Shown: positions 1 through 7,168 of the stretch, piece by piece | How positions within the stretch are numbered: position 1 is the stretch's first letter | Layout of the letters: every line of letters begins with the position of its first letter | NCBI GenBank assembly: GCA_027371665.1 | Contig: DAHXMP010000230.1 | Span: 1 to 9,140 of the forward strand | Source: Bacteroidota bacterium | GTDB lineage: Bacteria > Bacteroidota > Ignavibacteria > Kapaibacteriales > UBA2268 | DNA: 9,140 bases | Reading direction: 5' to 3' | Program-made: the position numbers and the translations under genes | Notes under the pieces: generated by a model | Told to the model about the DNA's origin: nothing | The model's input: the letters and a program-made list of their open reading frames with translations, nothing else | Database searches by the model: none

Positions 1-1398
1 ATTAACAGCTCGTTCAGCTATATCAATCATAAAATTGATAAGTTCAGTTGTTTTTGCTTCAGCAATAATTCTTATTATTGGTTCTGTATTTGATTTTCTC
101 AATTGAAGCCATGCATCTGAAAAATTAAATTTAATACCATCATCAATTGATTCAGAAATTATTAATAATTTATTATCTGTCAATTTTTGTCTTAGATTAT
201 TAAAAACATTATTTAAATCACCTGAAAACTCTTTTTTCATTTTTCTCATTTCATAATGGGGAAGTTTCCCTTCTATTTCGGATAAAGTCAGATTTTCTTC
301 GGCAATCAGGCTTAATATTAGGGCTGTCCCAACCAAAGAATCCCTTCCGTAATGACATGCCGGTAATATCACTCCTCCGCTTCCTTCGCCGCCGATAATT
401 GCATTTATTGCTTTCATCTTTTTAACAACATTAATTTCACCGACCGGTGACCTTTCCGTAATAGCACCGTAATTAGATGCAATATCCTCAACCCTTCTCG
501 TTGTTGAATAATTTACAGTAATTTTTATTTCCCGGGCTTGAGTAAATAATTTTTTAAATTTTAAAGCTGATTCAACCGCTAATACAATTGTATTCTCTTC
601 TCCTATCGGTTTTCCCATGTTATCTATTAGAACAAGCCTGTCTGCATCAGGGTCAACTGCTATCCCGAGGTCTGCTTTGTAAACCTTAACGGCTGATGCC
701 AATTCATTAAGGTTTTCCGGGAGAGGCTCTGGAGTATGTGGAAATACACCTGAACCATCGCAAAATAATCTGATAACTTCACATCCAAGTTCTTCGAGTA
801 ACGTTGGTACGGCAAACGAACCTGAACTGTTTACCGCATCAACAACGATTTTTAATTTCATTGTTTTTAATTTTTGGATAATATTTGTCTCTTTAAAGAT
901 TGGCAGGTTTAATATTGATTGAATATGGGATTCGACTGCATTATTAATTATAATCTTTTTTGAATTTAAATCATCTTTATTTTTATTTCCGATTTCAAAT
1001 CGTTTTTTATCTGAATCAACAATATCCCATAAATTTTGATTTTGAAAAGCATCGAGGAAAACGCCGGTTGAATCGATAAATTTTAAACCATTCCAAATAT
1101 CGGGATTATGAGATGCAGTTATAGCTATTCCACCTGCAGCATCACTATGCTCAACGATAAGCTGAACGGTGGGAGTCGGAACAATCCCTAATAATCTTAC
1201 TTCTCTGCCTTCCCTAATCAGAGTATCCGACAATAAATCTTCAATCCACATTCCTGATGGTCGCCCGTCTCTTCCTATAATTATTGCTCCTTCGGGTTGT
1301 GTTTTTGAAAATGAATAAGCATATTTATTTATTAATTCGATGGACAAACTCCCGTCTAATGTTGCTCTCAGTCCTGATATTGAACGTATTATCGGCAT
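1..1398 (-). CDS. glmM: Phosphoglucosamine mutase / phosphomannomutase family protein, C-terminus cut by window edge
   Basis: An alpha-D-phosphohexomutase that moves phosphate between C6 and C1 of a hexose phosphate through a phosphoserine. The likely substrate is glucosamine-6-phosphate, feeding UDP-GlcNAc and peptidoglycan synthesis in the cytoplasm. The frame reads 466 codons from an ATG at 1398 (MPIIRSISGLRATLDG) to base 1. All four family signatures are visible: TASHNP at residues 94-99 with catalytic Ser96; the Mg-binding loop DPDADR at 249-254; the sugar-specificity loop GEGSGG at 337-342; and the phosphate-binding loop RKSNTEP with SNTEP at 436-440. Families of this kind run about 440-470 residues, so only a short C-terminal tail should be missing. 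The sugar loop has GEGSGG rather than the GE-x-SGH of classical GlmM, so phosphomannomutase or phosphoglucomutase activity cannot be excluded. The family call is firm; the substrate, and so the symbol, is inferred. The gene is divergent from the next one. Confidence 0.9.
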   Translation of the reverse strand, partial: MPIIRSISGLRATLDGSLSIELINKYAYSFSKTQPEGAIIIGRDGRPSGMWIEDLLSDTLIREGREVRLLGIVPTPTVQLIVEHSDAAGGIAITASHNPDIWNGLKFIDSTGVFLDAFQNQNLWDIVDSDKKRFEIGNKNKDDLNSKKIIINNAVESHIQSILNLPIFKETNIIQKLKTMKLKIVVDAVNSSGSFAVPTLLEELGCEVIRLFCDGSGVFPHTPEPLPENLNELASAVKVYKADLGIAVDPDADRLVLIDNMGKPIGEENTIVLAVESALKFKKLFTQAREIKITVNYSTTRRVEDIASNYGAITERSPVGEINVVKKMKAINAIIGGEGSGGVILPACHYGRDSLVGTALILSLIAEENLTLSEIEGKLPHYEMRKMKKEFSGDLNNVFNNLRQKLTDNKLLIISESIDDGIKFNFSDAWLQLRKSNTEPIIRIIAEAKTTELINFMIDIAERAVN

Positions 1399-1452
1399 AA
1401 TAACAGTTAACGTATCTTCAAAAAATGAAAGAAATAATTTTTACTTTATAAA

Positions 1453-1473
1453 AATAATCATTTCCTGATAATT
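1453..1473. promoter_or_regulatory. Imperfect inverted repeat in the divergent spacer of the mutase and mauE-like genes
   Basis: The 128 bp between the two divergent start codons (1399-1526) must hold both promoters. The only structure I see is AATAATCA, a TTTCC spacer and TGATAATT, whose 8-base arms match at 7 positions. It could be an operator, or chance in a very A/T-rich stretch. I cannot place -10/-35 boxes with confidence. No spaced Shine-Dalgarno precedes the downstream ATG; a GGTGAAAG stretch abuts it directly. Confidence 0.25.
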
Positions 1474-1526
1474 TTTTAAAAATTTAATTTTAAAGTATTC
1501 GTTTTTCTTAGAAAATTTGGTGAAAG

Positions 1527-1991
1527 ATGATAAAAAAGTATTTAAATAATCCATATCTGAATTTAATTGTCAGGCTGATTGTCGGTTTTATGTTCATTTT
1601 TGCTGCAATAGCCAAGATAGGTGACCCGGCTTTATTTGCCAAAGAAATAAATAATTACAACCTGGTACCTCAGATTATTGCTAATCTGATGGCTATCACA
1701 CTTCCATGGGTAGAATTAGCATGTGGAATATTTTTATTATCTGGTATAAGGCAAAAAGCTAATTCACTTGTGAGCATAACTCTTTACACGGTTTTTACTA
1801 TAGCCATACTTCTTGCTATGCTTCAGGGACTGAGCATCAACTGCGGTTGTCACACAAAAATTCTCGCCGATAAGGTAGGGTGGAACAAAGTTCTTCAGAA
1901 TCTTGGATTCTTGGTTCTGTCAATTTATATTTGGTTCTTCCCTGTAAGAAAATATTCATTGGAAACATTGATAAATAAAGATAGAGAATAG
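1527..1991 (+). CDS. MauE/DoxX-family four-helix membrane protein with CxC motif
   Basis: A 154-residue integral membrane protein, the usual size for this superfamily. Hydrophobic segments lie near residues 11-31, 50-72, 80-100 and 121-139, giving four helices. The first helix reads RLIVGFMFIFAAIAKIGDP, the typical DoxX/MauE opening. Loop 3 carries SINCGCHT with Cys106 and Cys108, matching the CGC motif of MauE-like proteins; another cysteine, Cys66, sits in helix 2 (WVELACGIFLL). MauE is known to be needed for disulfide formation in methylamine dehydrogenase, and relatives are thought to pass electrons at the membrane. A thiol-redox role here is therefore inferred from the family and the cysteines. 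No methylamine dehydrogenase genes are nearby, so a true mau function is unlikely and no symbol is given. The gene appears to stand alone, divergent from the mutase and 212 bp before comF. Confidence 0.8.
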   Translation: MIKKYLNNPYLNLIVRLIVGFMFIFAAIAKIGDPALFAKEINNYNLVPQIIANLMAITLPWVELACGIFLLSGIRQKANSLVSITLYTVFTIAILLAMLQGLSINCGCHTKILADKVGWNKVLQNLGFLVLSIYIWFFPVRKYSLETLINKDRE

Positions 1992-2014
1992 GGAATTGTT
2001 AAACCTGCATAAAG

Positions 2015-2093
2015 GTCAATCTGAACGAAGTGAAGAATCTCCCGGTAATTGCACCAATACCCATGTTCGATTCTTCGTTTCAATTATAACGAC
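2015..2093. repeat. Decayed palindromic intergenic repeat (REP/MITE-like)
   Basis: Two 26-base arms (2015-2040 and 2068-2093) are inverted copies matching at 17 of 26 positions. They include the terminal GTC/GAC and an unbroken GAAGAATC near the inner ends. The left arm contains CTGAACGAAGTGAAGAATCT, a form I recognise from dispersed intergenic repeats with consensus close to GTCATTCTGA-CGAAG-GAAGAATCT in Bacteroidota-type genomes. The 27-base centre shows no coding potential. The right arm is the more diverged. This is probably a fossil copy of a non-autonomous palindromic element. That dispersal is recalled knowledge; only one copy can be seen here. Confidence 0.6.
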
Positions 2094-2203
2094 AAAAATA
2101 AGAATATCAAATTACCAATAACAAGTATAGAATGATTTTCATAACAAAATTGTTTGAATTATTTTTGAACAAAAGTATTGAAAGAATAAATTAGATTATT
2201 CAG

Positions 2204-2923
2204 ATGACTGATGGTAAAATAAAAACAATCTATTCAAATTTACTTGATTTTATTGCACCAGGAAGATGTGAAATATGCAATTCTTATCTTGGTCATACAA
2301 AAAGAAACTTTGAATTTATATGCGATGAATGTGCAGGTAAACTACCTCCTCCTCCGGATAACTTGACAATAATGGAAAGACTATCAAAATTTTATGATAA
2401 TGACAATTCCATTATCAATAATACCTATTGTTTATTTGTATGTGATGAACAAACAGGGTTTATGGAATTGATATACTCATTGAAATACAGAGGTTTTTCA
2501 AGAATAGGAATAGAATTTGGAAGAGAGCTTGGCAGAATAATCTCAGAAAAAGCGAACACAAATTATTCATCTCTTGTTCCTGTTCCGATTCATCATGCAC
2601 GAATGAGAGAAAGAGGGTTCAACCAATCAGAAAAAATTGCTATTGGCATTTCAGAGAAATTAAGGGTTCCTGTGGACAACAAAATTATCAGGCGCTCAAG
2701 GTACACACGCACTCAAACACAATTATCAGCTGAGGAAAGAAGAAAAAATGTTTCTGAAGTTTTCGTTCCTTTTAGAAAATCCAAAAAACTGAACGGTGAT
2801 TATTTACTTCTTATAGACGATGTTTTCACGACAGGTTCTACACTCTATAATTGTGCCCTAAAGTTAAGAGAAATGGGAGCGGCAAGAGTTGATACGGCTA
2901 CGCTTGTTTTAGTTGGAAGCTGA
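2204..2923 (+). CDS. comF: ComF-family phosphoribosyltransferase-like protein
   Basis: A 239-residue cytoplasmic protein with the complete ComF/ComFC layout. An N-terminal four-cysteine zinc ribbon (CEIC at 22-25, CDEC at 40-43) is followed by the LKYRG segment (93-97) and RERGFNQSE (135-143). Next come TRTQTQLSAEERRKNV (168-183) and the PRPP-binding loop LLLIDDVFTTGST (201-213). In competent bacteria ComFC acts late in transformation, helping internalised single-stranded DNA; homologues also occur widely in bacteria not known to be competent. The phosphoribosyl substrate of the family is not settled. The length is normal and no key motif is missing. The start is the ATG at 2204; another ATG at 2211 is out of frame. 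There is no clear Shine-Dalgarno. A PilM-like gene in the same window makes a DNA-uptake link tempting but unproven. Confidence 0.92.
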   Translation: MTDGKIKTIYSNLLDFIAPGRCEICNSYLGHTKRNFEFICDECAGKLPPPPDNLTIMERLSKFYDNDNSIINNTYCLFVCDEQTGFMELIYSLKYRGFSRIGIEFGRELGRIISEKANTNYSSLVPVPIHHARMRERGFNQSEKIAIGISEKLRVPVDNKIIRRSRYTRTQTQLSAEERRKNVSEVFVPFRKSKKLNGDYLLLIDDVFTTGSTLYNCALKLREMGAARVDTATLVLVGS

Positions 2924-3017
2924 AAATTCGCTTTGGCAGAAAAATTTTAAATAATTAACTTTGGGATTGTTAATGAATGTTCTTTATTTATAATTCCTGA
3001 GCATTTAATGGTGTAAT

Positions 3018-4421
3018 ATGAAATTAATCCGTATAATCAATCTAATCATAATAATTAGCTTTTTTGCTTTTCCATCACGAGCACAGGCTCCTTATGAAAA
3101 GCTCACCTATAATTACCCATATAAAGACGGAATCCCGTTTTCAAGATATAAGGACCGGCGTCAAAAGATTGTAGAGTTTATGTCCCCTAAATCCTTTGCT
3201 ATTGTTTTATCGCCTGATTATTATACACAAATTAAGGAGTTTTATAGGCAAAATATTTTTAACTCGAACCTTTTTTATTTCACCGGATTGCCTGAGCAAG
3301 AAGCAGTCCTGCTGCTGATACCCGGTAACTATAAATATAACGGGATTAAATGTAATGATATGATTTTCCTCGAAGACCAGTCAAAGAAAGACATTATCTG
3401 GAACGGATTAAAAGTCAATTTATACGAAGCAGAAGGCATGTATGGTATTTCCAAGGCTCTTTATTTATCAAGACTGGATGAAATAATTGATGAGCTAATG
3501 CTTTTAAGGGATACACTTTTTCTTGCTGATTTCCCATTAACACAAACTGAGGGTGTCCTTCCGAGCGAAAATCCGGATATTAAACTTGAAATTATTAATA
3601 AACTTAAAGCTAAATATCCCAGGTTAATTGTAAAACTTGGAATTCCCGGGCTTAAGTCAATGAGAGAGGTTAAGGATGAAGATGAAATCAAACTCATTAA
3701 AAGGGCGGTAGAAATAAGCGTGAGTGGATTCCGTGAAGCAATGAAGGCAGCAAAACCCGGGATTAAGGAATATGAACTCAAGGCAATCGCTGAATATTCA
3801 TTTAATAGGCTTGGTGCTGAATGTCCCGGTTATCCATCTGTTGTGAACGGTGGGAAGAATGCTGTTTTTATTCATGGAGCATACTCGAGAGATTTAATTC
3901 CTGACGGTTCTCTTGTTATAATGGATTGCGGAGCAAGGTTTAACGGTTATACCGCTGATATAACCAGAACCTTTCCGATAAACGGTGAATTTTCAAAAGA
4001 ACAGAAAAAGATTTACAATATTGTTCTTGAAGCTCAGGATTCAGCTTTTTCGGCATGTACTAAAGAAAATAGTTTTATGACTCCCCATGTTAAAGCCTTG
4101 TCTGTTATTCAGAGAGGGCTGCTTGAACTTGGGATAATAAGTAATGCAAATGATGCCCGCGATTATTTTACACATGCGACTTCTCACTATCTTGGTATTG
4201 ATGTTCATGACCCCGGTACATTTGGTAATCTGAAACCAGGGAATGTTATCACAGTTGAGCCCGGAATATATATCCCGGAAGGAAGTCCTTGTGACTCTAA
4301 ATGGTGGAACATATGTATAAGGATTGAAGATGATGTTCTTATTACTCAAGGCGAACCGGTTATACTTACGAAGGACCTGCCGAGAAAGCCTGGAGATATT
4401 GAGGATTTAATAGGTAAATAG
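3018..4421 (+). CDS. pepP: Exported Xaa-Pro aminopeptidase (peptidase M24B)
   Basis: A dinuclear-metal aminopeptidase that releases the N-terminal residue when proline is second. The 467-residue protein opens with a hydrophobic signal peptide (MKLIRIINLIIIISFFAF) and a likely signal peptidase I site around SRAQA, residues 20-24, so it should act outside the cytoplasm. An AMP_N-type domain covers about 35-190, including LFYFTG-PEQEAVLLL. The pita-bread catalytic domain follows from about 217 (REVKDEDEIKLIKRA). All five metal ligands are visible: Asp303 (VIMDCGA), Asp314 (YTADITRTF), His390 (HATSH), Glu414 (VEPGIYIPEG) and Glu437 (IRIEDD). The probable catalytic His397 is in DVHDPG. It lacks a Cys lipobox. 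It starts 94 bp after comF on the same strand and converges on queE. Family and active state are clear; substrate range and the pepP symbol are by homology. Confidence 0.92.
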   Translation: MKLIRIINLIIIISFFAFPSRAQAPYEKLTYNYPYKDGIPFSRYKDRRQKIVEFMSPKSFAIVLSPDYYTQIKEFYRQNIFNSNLFYFTGLPEQEAVLLLIPGNYKYNGIKCNDMIFLEDQSKKDIIWNGLKVNLYEAEGMYGISKALYLSRLDEIIDELMLLRDTLFLADFPLTQTEGVLPSENPDIKLEIINKLKAKYPRLIVKLGIPGLKSMREVKDEDEIKLIKRAVEISVSGFREAMKAAKPGIKEYELKAIAEYSFNRLGAECPGYPSVVNGGKNAVFIHGAYSRDLIPDGSLVIMDCGARFNGYTADITRTFPINGEFSKEQKKIYNIVLEAQDSAFSACTKENSFMTPHVKALSVIQRGLLELGIISNANDARDYFTHATSHYLGIDVHDPGTFGNLKPGNVITVEPGIYIPEGSPCDSKWWNICIRIEDDVLITQGEPVILTKDLPRKPGDIEDLIGK

Positions 4422-4619
4422 GCTTTATTATTTCTTATATATTCTAATAAATGTTTGCCTAAAATGAGGGTTTGAACAAAGATATAGACTGAAGGAAAAA
4501 TCCTCTTAACATAAGCTCTTTCAAGAAAATCAAATTAGACCACAAGTTAATCAATTTCGACTTCTCATTTAAAAGAAAAAATAAAATACATCTTCTAATC
4601 TCAAAATTTTGGTTATTTG

Positions 4620-5294
4620 TCAGACACCTCTTTGTCCGGGGTCCCAAATGAATTTATGGATTTGAAGCTGAATCCTGACATCGAGACCGCTTTTGAGTAT
4701 CCATTCAGCAAGTTTACGGGAGTTCATTGACTGGAAAGCGGGGGAGAGTAAAACGGCAGATACCTTCTCTTTAAGTTTATATTTTTTTATTATCTTTTGT
4801 GCCCAATCAAAATCTTTTTTATCGGAAACAACAAATTTTATTTCATCTTTCTTTTTTAGATATTTAATGTTGTCATAATTATTAAATTGTTGCATTTTTG
4901 AGCCGGGGCATTTTAAGTCCATAATTTTTATAACTCTCTTGTCAATTTTTGAAATATCTTCTGAACCGCTTGTTTCGAGTAAAACAGTATAATTTAAGTC
5001 GCAAAGTTCTTTCATAAATAAAATTGTATTATCCTGGTGCAGTGGTTCACCTCCTGTAATTTGTACGAGTTTACAACTAAACTTTCCGATTTTTTCTATA
5101 ATCTTATCGGAAGACATTATCTTACCCTCTCCTTTAAATTTCAGTGCATAAGGCGTATCGCACCAACTACATCTAAGTTTGCATCCCTGAAACCTGATAA
5201 AAATGCATGGTAAACCTGCTCTCGTCCCTTCTCCCTGGATAGAGAAAAAAATTTCTGAAATAATGAAAATTTTATTCTGAGTTTGTTTATACAT
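4620..5294 (-). CDS. queE: 7-carboxy-7-deazaguanine synthase (radical SAM)
   Basis: QueE converts 6-carboxytetrahydropterin to 7-carboxy-7-deazaguanine with S-adenosylmethionine, Mg and a 4Fe-4S cluster, the ring-contraction step toward preQ0 and queuosine in tRNA. The 224-residue protein begins MYKQTQNKIFIISEIFFSIQGEGTRAG, with the family's SIQGEG substrate loop at 18-23. The cluster motif is CKLRCSWC (Cys38, Cys42, Cys45), followed by DTPYA. SAM-binding GGEP lies at 81-84, LLETSGS at 105-111, and the C-terminal signature QLQIHKFIWDPGQRGV ends the chain. This is a full-length family member. No queC, queD or queF is present in the window, so the rest of the pathway must be elsewhere. The 198 bp between its stop and that of pepP holds no gene I can support, and the gene runs divergently from the PilM-like gene. 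Confidence 0.95.
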   Translation of the reverse strand: MYKQTQNKIFIISEIFFSIQGEGTRAGLPCIFIRFQGCKLRCSWCDTPYALKFKGEGKIMSSDKIIEKIGKFSCKLVQITGGEPLHQDNTILFMKELCDLNYTVLLETSGSEDISKIDKRVIKIMDLKCPGSKMQQFNNYDNIKYLKKKDEIKFVVSDKKDFDWAQKIIKKYKLKEKVSAVLLSPAFQSMNSRKLAEWILKSGLDVRIQLQIHKFIWDPGQRGV

Positions 5295-5375
5295 CTAAAA
5301 TTTGTTGTTTTCTTATAAATTTAATATAATAAAATATTTTGGCATATATTTTCTTGTTATATTTATAGTAATATT

Positions 5376-5491
5376 AAATTGTTATACATAACAAATTGTT
5401 GATAATTTACTTAAATGTTTTAAGCAGTTAATAAATTGTTAAATATATACGCTTAAATTGGGAATAATATTTTATCGGGCTAAAAAATATT
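5376..5491. promoter_or_regulatory. Palindrome, AAATTGTT repeats and hairpin in the queE / PilM-like divergent spacer
   Basis: The 258 bp between the two start codons (5295-5552) is extremely A/T-rich and must carry both promoters. Three features stand out. A perfect palindrome, TTGTTAT-AC-ATAACAA, lies at 5379-5394. AAATTGTT occurs at 5376-5383, 5393-5400 and 5433-5440, with the first two flanking or overlapping the palindrome arms. A hairpin-like AATATTTTA-TCGGGC-TAAAAAATATT with slightly offset arms lies at 5467-5491. A regulator binding site is plausible. With this base composition some of it could be chance. No Shine-Dalgarno precedes the ATG at 5553. Confidence 0.35.
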
Positions 5492-5552
5492 AATACTAAT
5501 TTTCACATTATCTGTTAAAGATAATTTTATTTTTAAGACATAAATAAATTTT

Positions 5553-6479
5553 ATGCATACTTTATCAATATTTTTCAGTGTTGACCATACTTATCTTTTG
5601 ATTGTCGAAGATGAGCCAAAAGGTTTACGTCTAAAATATATTAATTCAACTACACATAAAATCAATTTATTGAATCCAGATGAAGAGTCTTCGATAGCCG
5701 GAAAAACCGAATTGGATGAAATATTTTCTAAACTGCCGCATCAACCTGAACAAATTGTTGTAACAATTCCTGCTGAGAACGTTCTTGTTTCAAATTTCCC
5801 GGGTAATAAAGATATTTCATTGAATGATTTAAGAAAGCTCGTAGAATTGGAAATAAAAAAGAATTTTCCACAATTTAATTATAATGACTTTTCATCAACA
5901 GTTATTCCTCTTTTACCGGGACTTGACGGTAAACAAATGATGACCGGGATCATTATATCAAAGGATGTCCTGTCTTCCTGCATGTCATTATTAAAGAAAT
6001 TTCAATTACCAATAAAACACATTGACATTAGCCAGTTGAATACTCATTCATCGTTTATTTATAATTATCCTGAGTTCGCGGATAAAAGTGTATTATTTTT
6101 TGGCATTAAAAACCGGTTTATTGATATAAGTGTTATAAAAAATAAAAAACCTGTTTATTATAATCTTGTTTCTTATAAAAATCCTGAAAGGATTTGTGAT
6201 ATTTGTCAGAATGAATATGAACACATAATTGGCAAATATGTTAATCCTATTGATGTAGCCTGCTTTTTTGGGTACGAATTAAACAGTGATATTTTTTCAA
6301 AAGCAAGCAGTAAATTTACAGAATCCGGTATTATTATACTGCGTCTTAACGCTTTCAGAATGATGACATCCTCAATAAGTGACCGAGATAAAGAATATTG
6401 TTCAAGGACTGCTCATATTTATCCGCCATGTACTGGGGCATGCATTCCGATTTATCATGACAGGATAAAGCTTGTTTAA
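5553..6479 (+). CDS. Divergent PilM-like actin-fold protein
   Basis: A 308-residue soluble protein with no signal peptide or membrane helix. It resembles the PilM/GspL-cytoplasmic group of actin-fold proteins, the inner-membrane anchors of type IV pilus machinery. The match rests on order and spacing: IVVTIPAENVLVSNFPGN (68-85), LRKLVELEIKKNFP (93-106), the TGIIISKDVLSSCMSLLKKFQLPIKHIDI helix-strand pair (131-159), VLFFGIKNRFIDISVIKNKKP (180-200) and a closing LRLNAFRMM (263-271) ending in a TGA-containing loop (294-296). The usual nucleotide motifs are degraded: FFSVDHTYLLIVE replaces the GIDIGSSSVK-type loop, and VLFFGIKNRF replaces VLVDIGASST. ATP binding is therefore doubtful. Cysteines are frequent (CDIC at 215-218; Cys283, 293, 297). 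No pilN, pilO or pilQ gene is next to it; rsmD follows 72 bp later. It could instead be a lineage-specific scaffold. Function is inferred from fold only. Confidence 0.55.
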   Translation: MHTLSIFFSVDHTYLLIVEDEPKGLRLKYINSTTHKINLLNPDEESSIAGKTELDEIFSKLPHQPEQIVVTIPAENVLVSNFPGNKDISLNDLRKLVELEIKKNFPQFNYNDFSSTVIPLLPGLDGKQMMTGIIISKDVLSSCMSLLKKFQLPIKHIDISQLNTHSSFIYNYPEFADKSVLFFGIKNRFIDISVIKNKKPVYYNLVSYKNPERICDICQNEYEHIIGKYVNPIDVACFFGYELNSDIFSKASSKFTESGIIILRLNAFRMMTSSISDRDKEYCSRTAHIYPPCTGACIPIYHDRIKLV

Positions 6480-6551
6480 TGTGTGTTATTTTCATTTTAA
6501 ATGAAACAACATCTTATATAATAATTTGATTACAATTATTTAATCGGGCAA

Positions 6552-7115
6552 ATGAGAATTATTGGAGGCTCACTAAAAGGAAGAATTATTAAAGGAAAAA
6601 TTCCTCCTGACATTCGTCCAACAACAGACATGGTTCGTGAATCAATTTTCAATATTCTCTCGAATTTTATTTCATTCGAGGGACTGGTTATCGGAGATTT
6701 TTGTGCAGGTACAGGTTTGCTTGGATTCGAGGCATTAAGCCGTGGGGCAGGGCATTGTGTATTCGTTGATAAAAGCATATATGCCCTAAAGTTTATCGCT
6801 GAAACCGGAATATACTTTTCTATTGAAATTGATAAATATTCTGTATTTAAAAAAGAGGTTATAAAATTTTTAAATAATGTTTCCGATTATTTACCTTCAC
6901 GAAAATTCGATTTGATTTTCTGTGACCCTCCATATCATTCTTTTCTTCTCAACAATATTTTGGAAATCATTACATCCCGTCAAATAATTGCTGTTCACGG
7001 TTTATTTGTAGCAGAACACGATGACTCTGAAATTATTATTTGTCCCAAAGGATGGATTAAGGTATCAGGTAAAAAATTCGGTTCTACGGTAATTGATATC
7101 TATCAATTAAATTAA
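6552..7115 (+). CDS. rsmD: 16S rRNA (guanine(966)-N(2))-methyltransferase
   Basis: RsmD methylates N2 of G966 in 16S rRNA of the assembling 30S subunit, using S-adenosylmethionine. The 187-residue protein has the family opening MRIIGGSLKGRIIKG and the RPTTDMVRESIFNIL segment (22-36). SAM motif I is GDFCAGTGLLGFEALSRGA (48-66), an acidic motif II is VFVDKS (70-75), and the catalytic DPPY is at 125-128 (DLIFCDPPYHS). The C-terminal GLFVAEHDD is also typical. Length is normal. In many bacteria coaD follows rsmD, often in the same operon; here the next gene lies on the other strand, so that pairing is broken. No clear Shine-Dalgarno; the start is the first ATG of the frame and gives the conserved N-terminus. 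The 72 bp after the PilM-like gene would allow co-transcription. Confidence 0.94.
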   Translation: MRIIGGSLKGRIIKGKIPPDIRPTTDMVRESIFNILSNFISFEGLVIGDFCAGTGLLGFEALSRGAGHCVFVDKSIYALKFIAETGIYFSIEIDKYSVFKKEVIKFLNNVSDYLPSRKFDLIFCDPPYHSFLLNNILEIITSRQIIAVHGLFVAEHDDSEIIICPKGWIKVSGKKFGSTVIDIYQLN

Positions 7116-7144
7116 TTCAAAACAATAAATAATCTATTGAATAC

Positions 7145-7159
7145 GGATATTTAATATCC
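7145..7159. terminator. Small hairpin between convergent rsmD and channel gene
   Basis: GGATAT-TTA-ATATCC forms a perfect 6-base-pair stem with a 3-base loop in the 53 bp between the two converging stops. The position suits a shared terminator. The stem is short and A/T-rich, and no T-tract follows on either strand, so a classic intrinsic terminator is not supported. Confidence 0.25.
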
Positions 7160-7168
7160 CGGAAGAAA

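Noticed and set aside
3461..3781. Open frame antisense to pepP (and another at 4041-4349)
   Set aside because: Both lie wholly inside a convincing M24 peptidase with intact active-site residues, so they are shadow frames.
4493..4504. AGGA-AAAA-TCCT mini inverted repeat after pepP
   Set aside because: A 4-base stem without a T-tract in an A-rich stretch is too weak to call a terminator.
4459..4647. Minus-strand 62-codon frame overlapping the 3' end of queE
   Set aside because: It has no recognisable motif, its start lies inside queE, and its composition looks like A/T-rich noise.
2204..6479. comF and the PilM-like gene as parts of one competence or pilus locus
   Set aside because: They are separated by pepP and an opposite-strand queE, and no other competence or pilus gene is present. 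It remains only a suggestion.
6544..6549. TCGGGC just before rsmD, also seen at 5475-5480 in the PilM-like leader
   Set aside because: A six-base match in two leaders is easily chance, and the surrounding context differs apart from A/T-richness.
6536..6778. Open frame antisense to rsmD
   Set aside because: It covers the conserved RsmD N-terminus and SAM motif on the opposite strand; a shadow frame.
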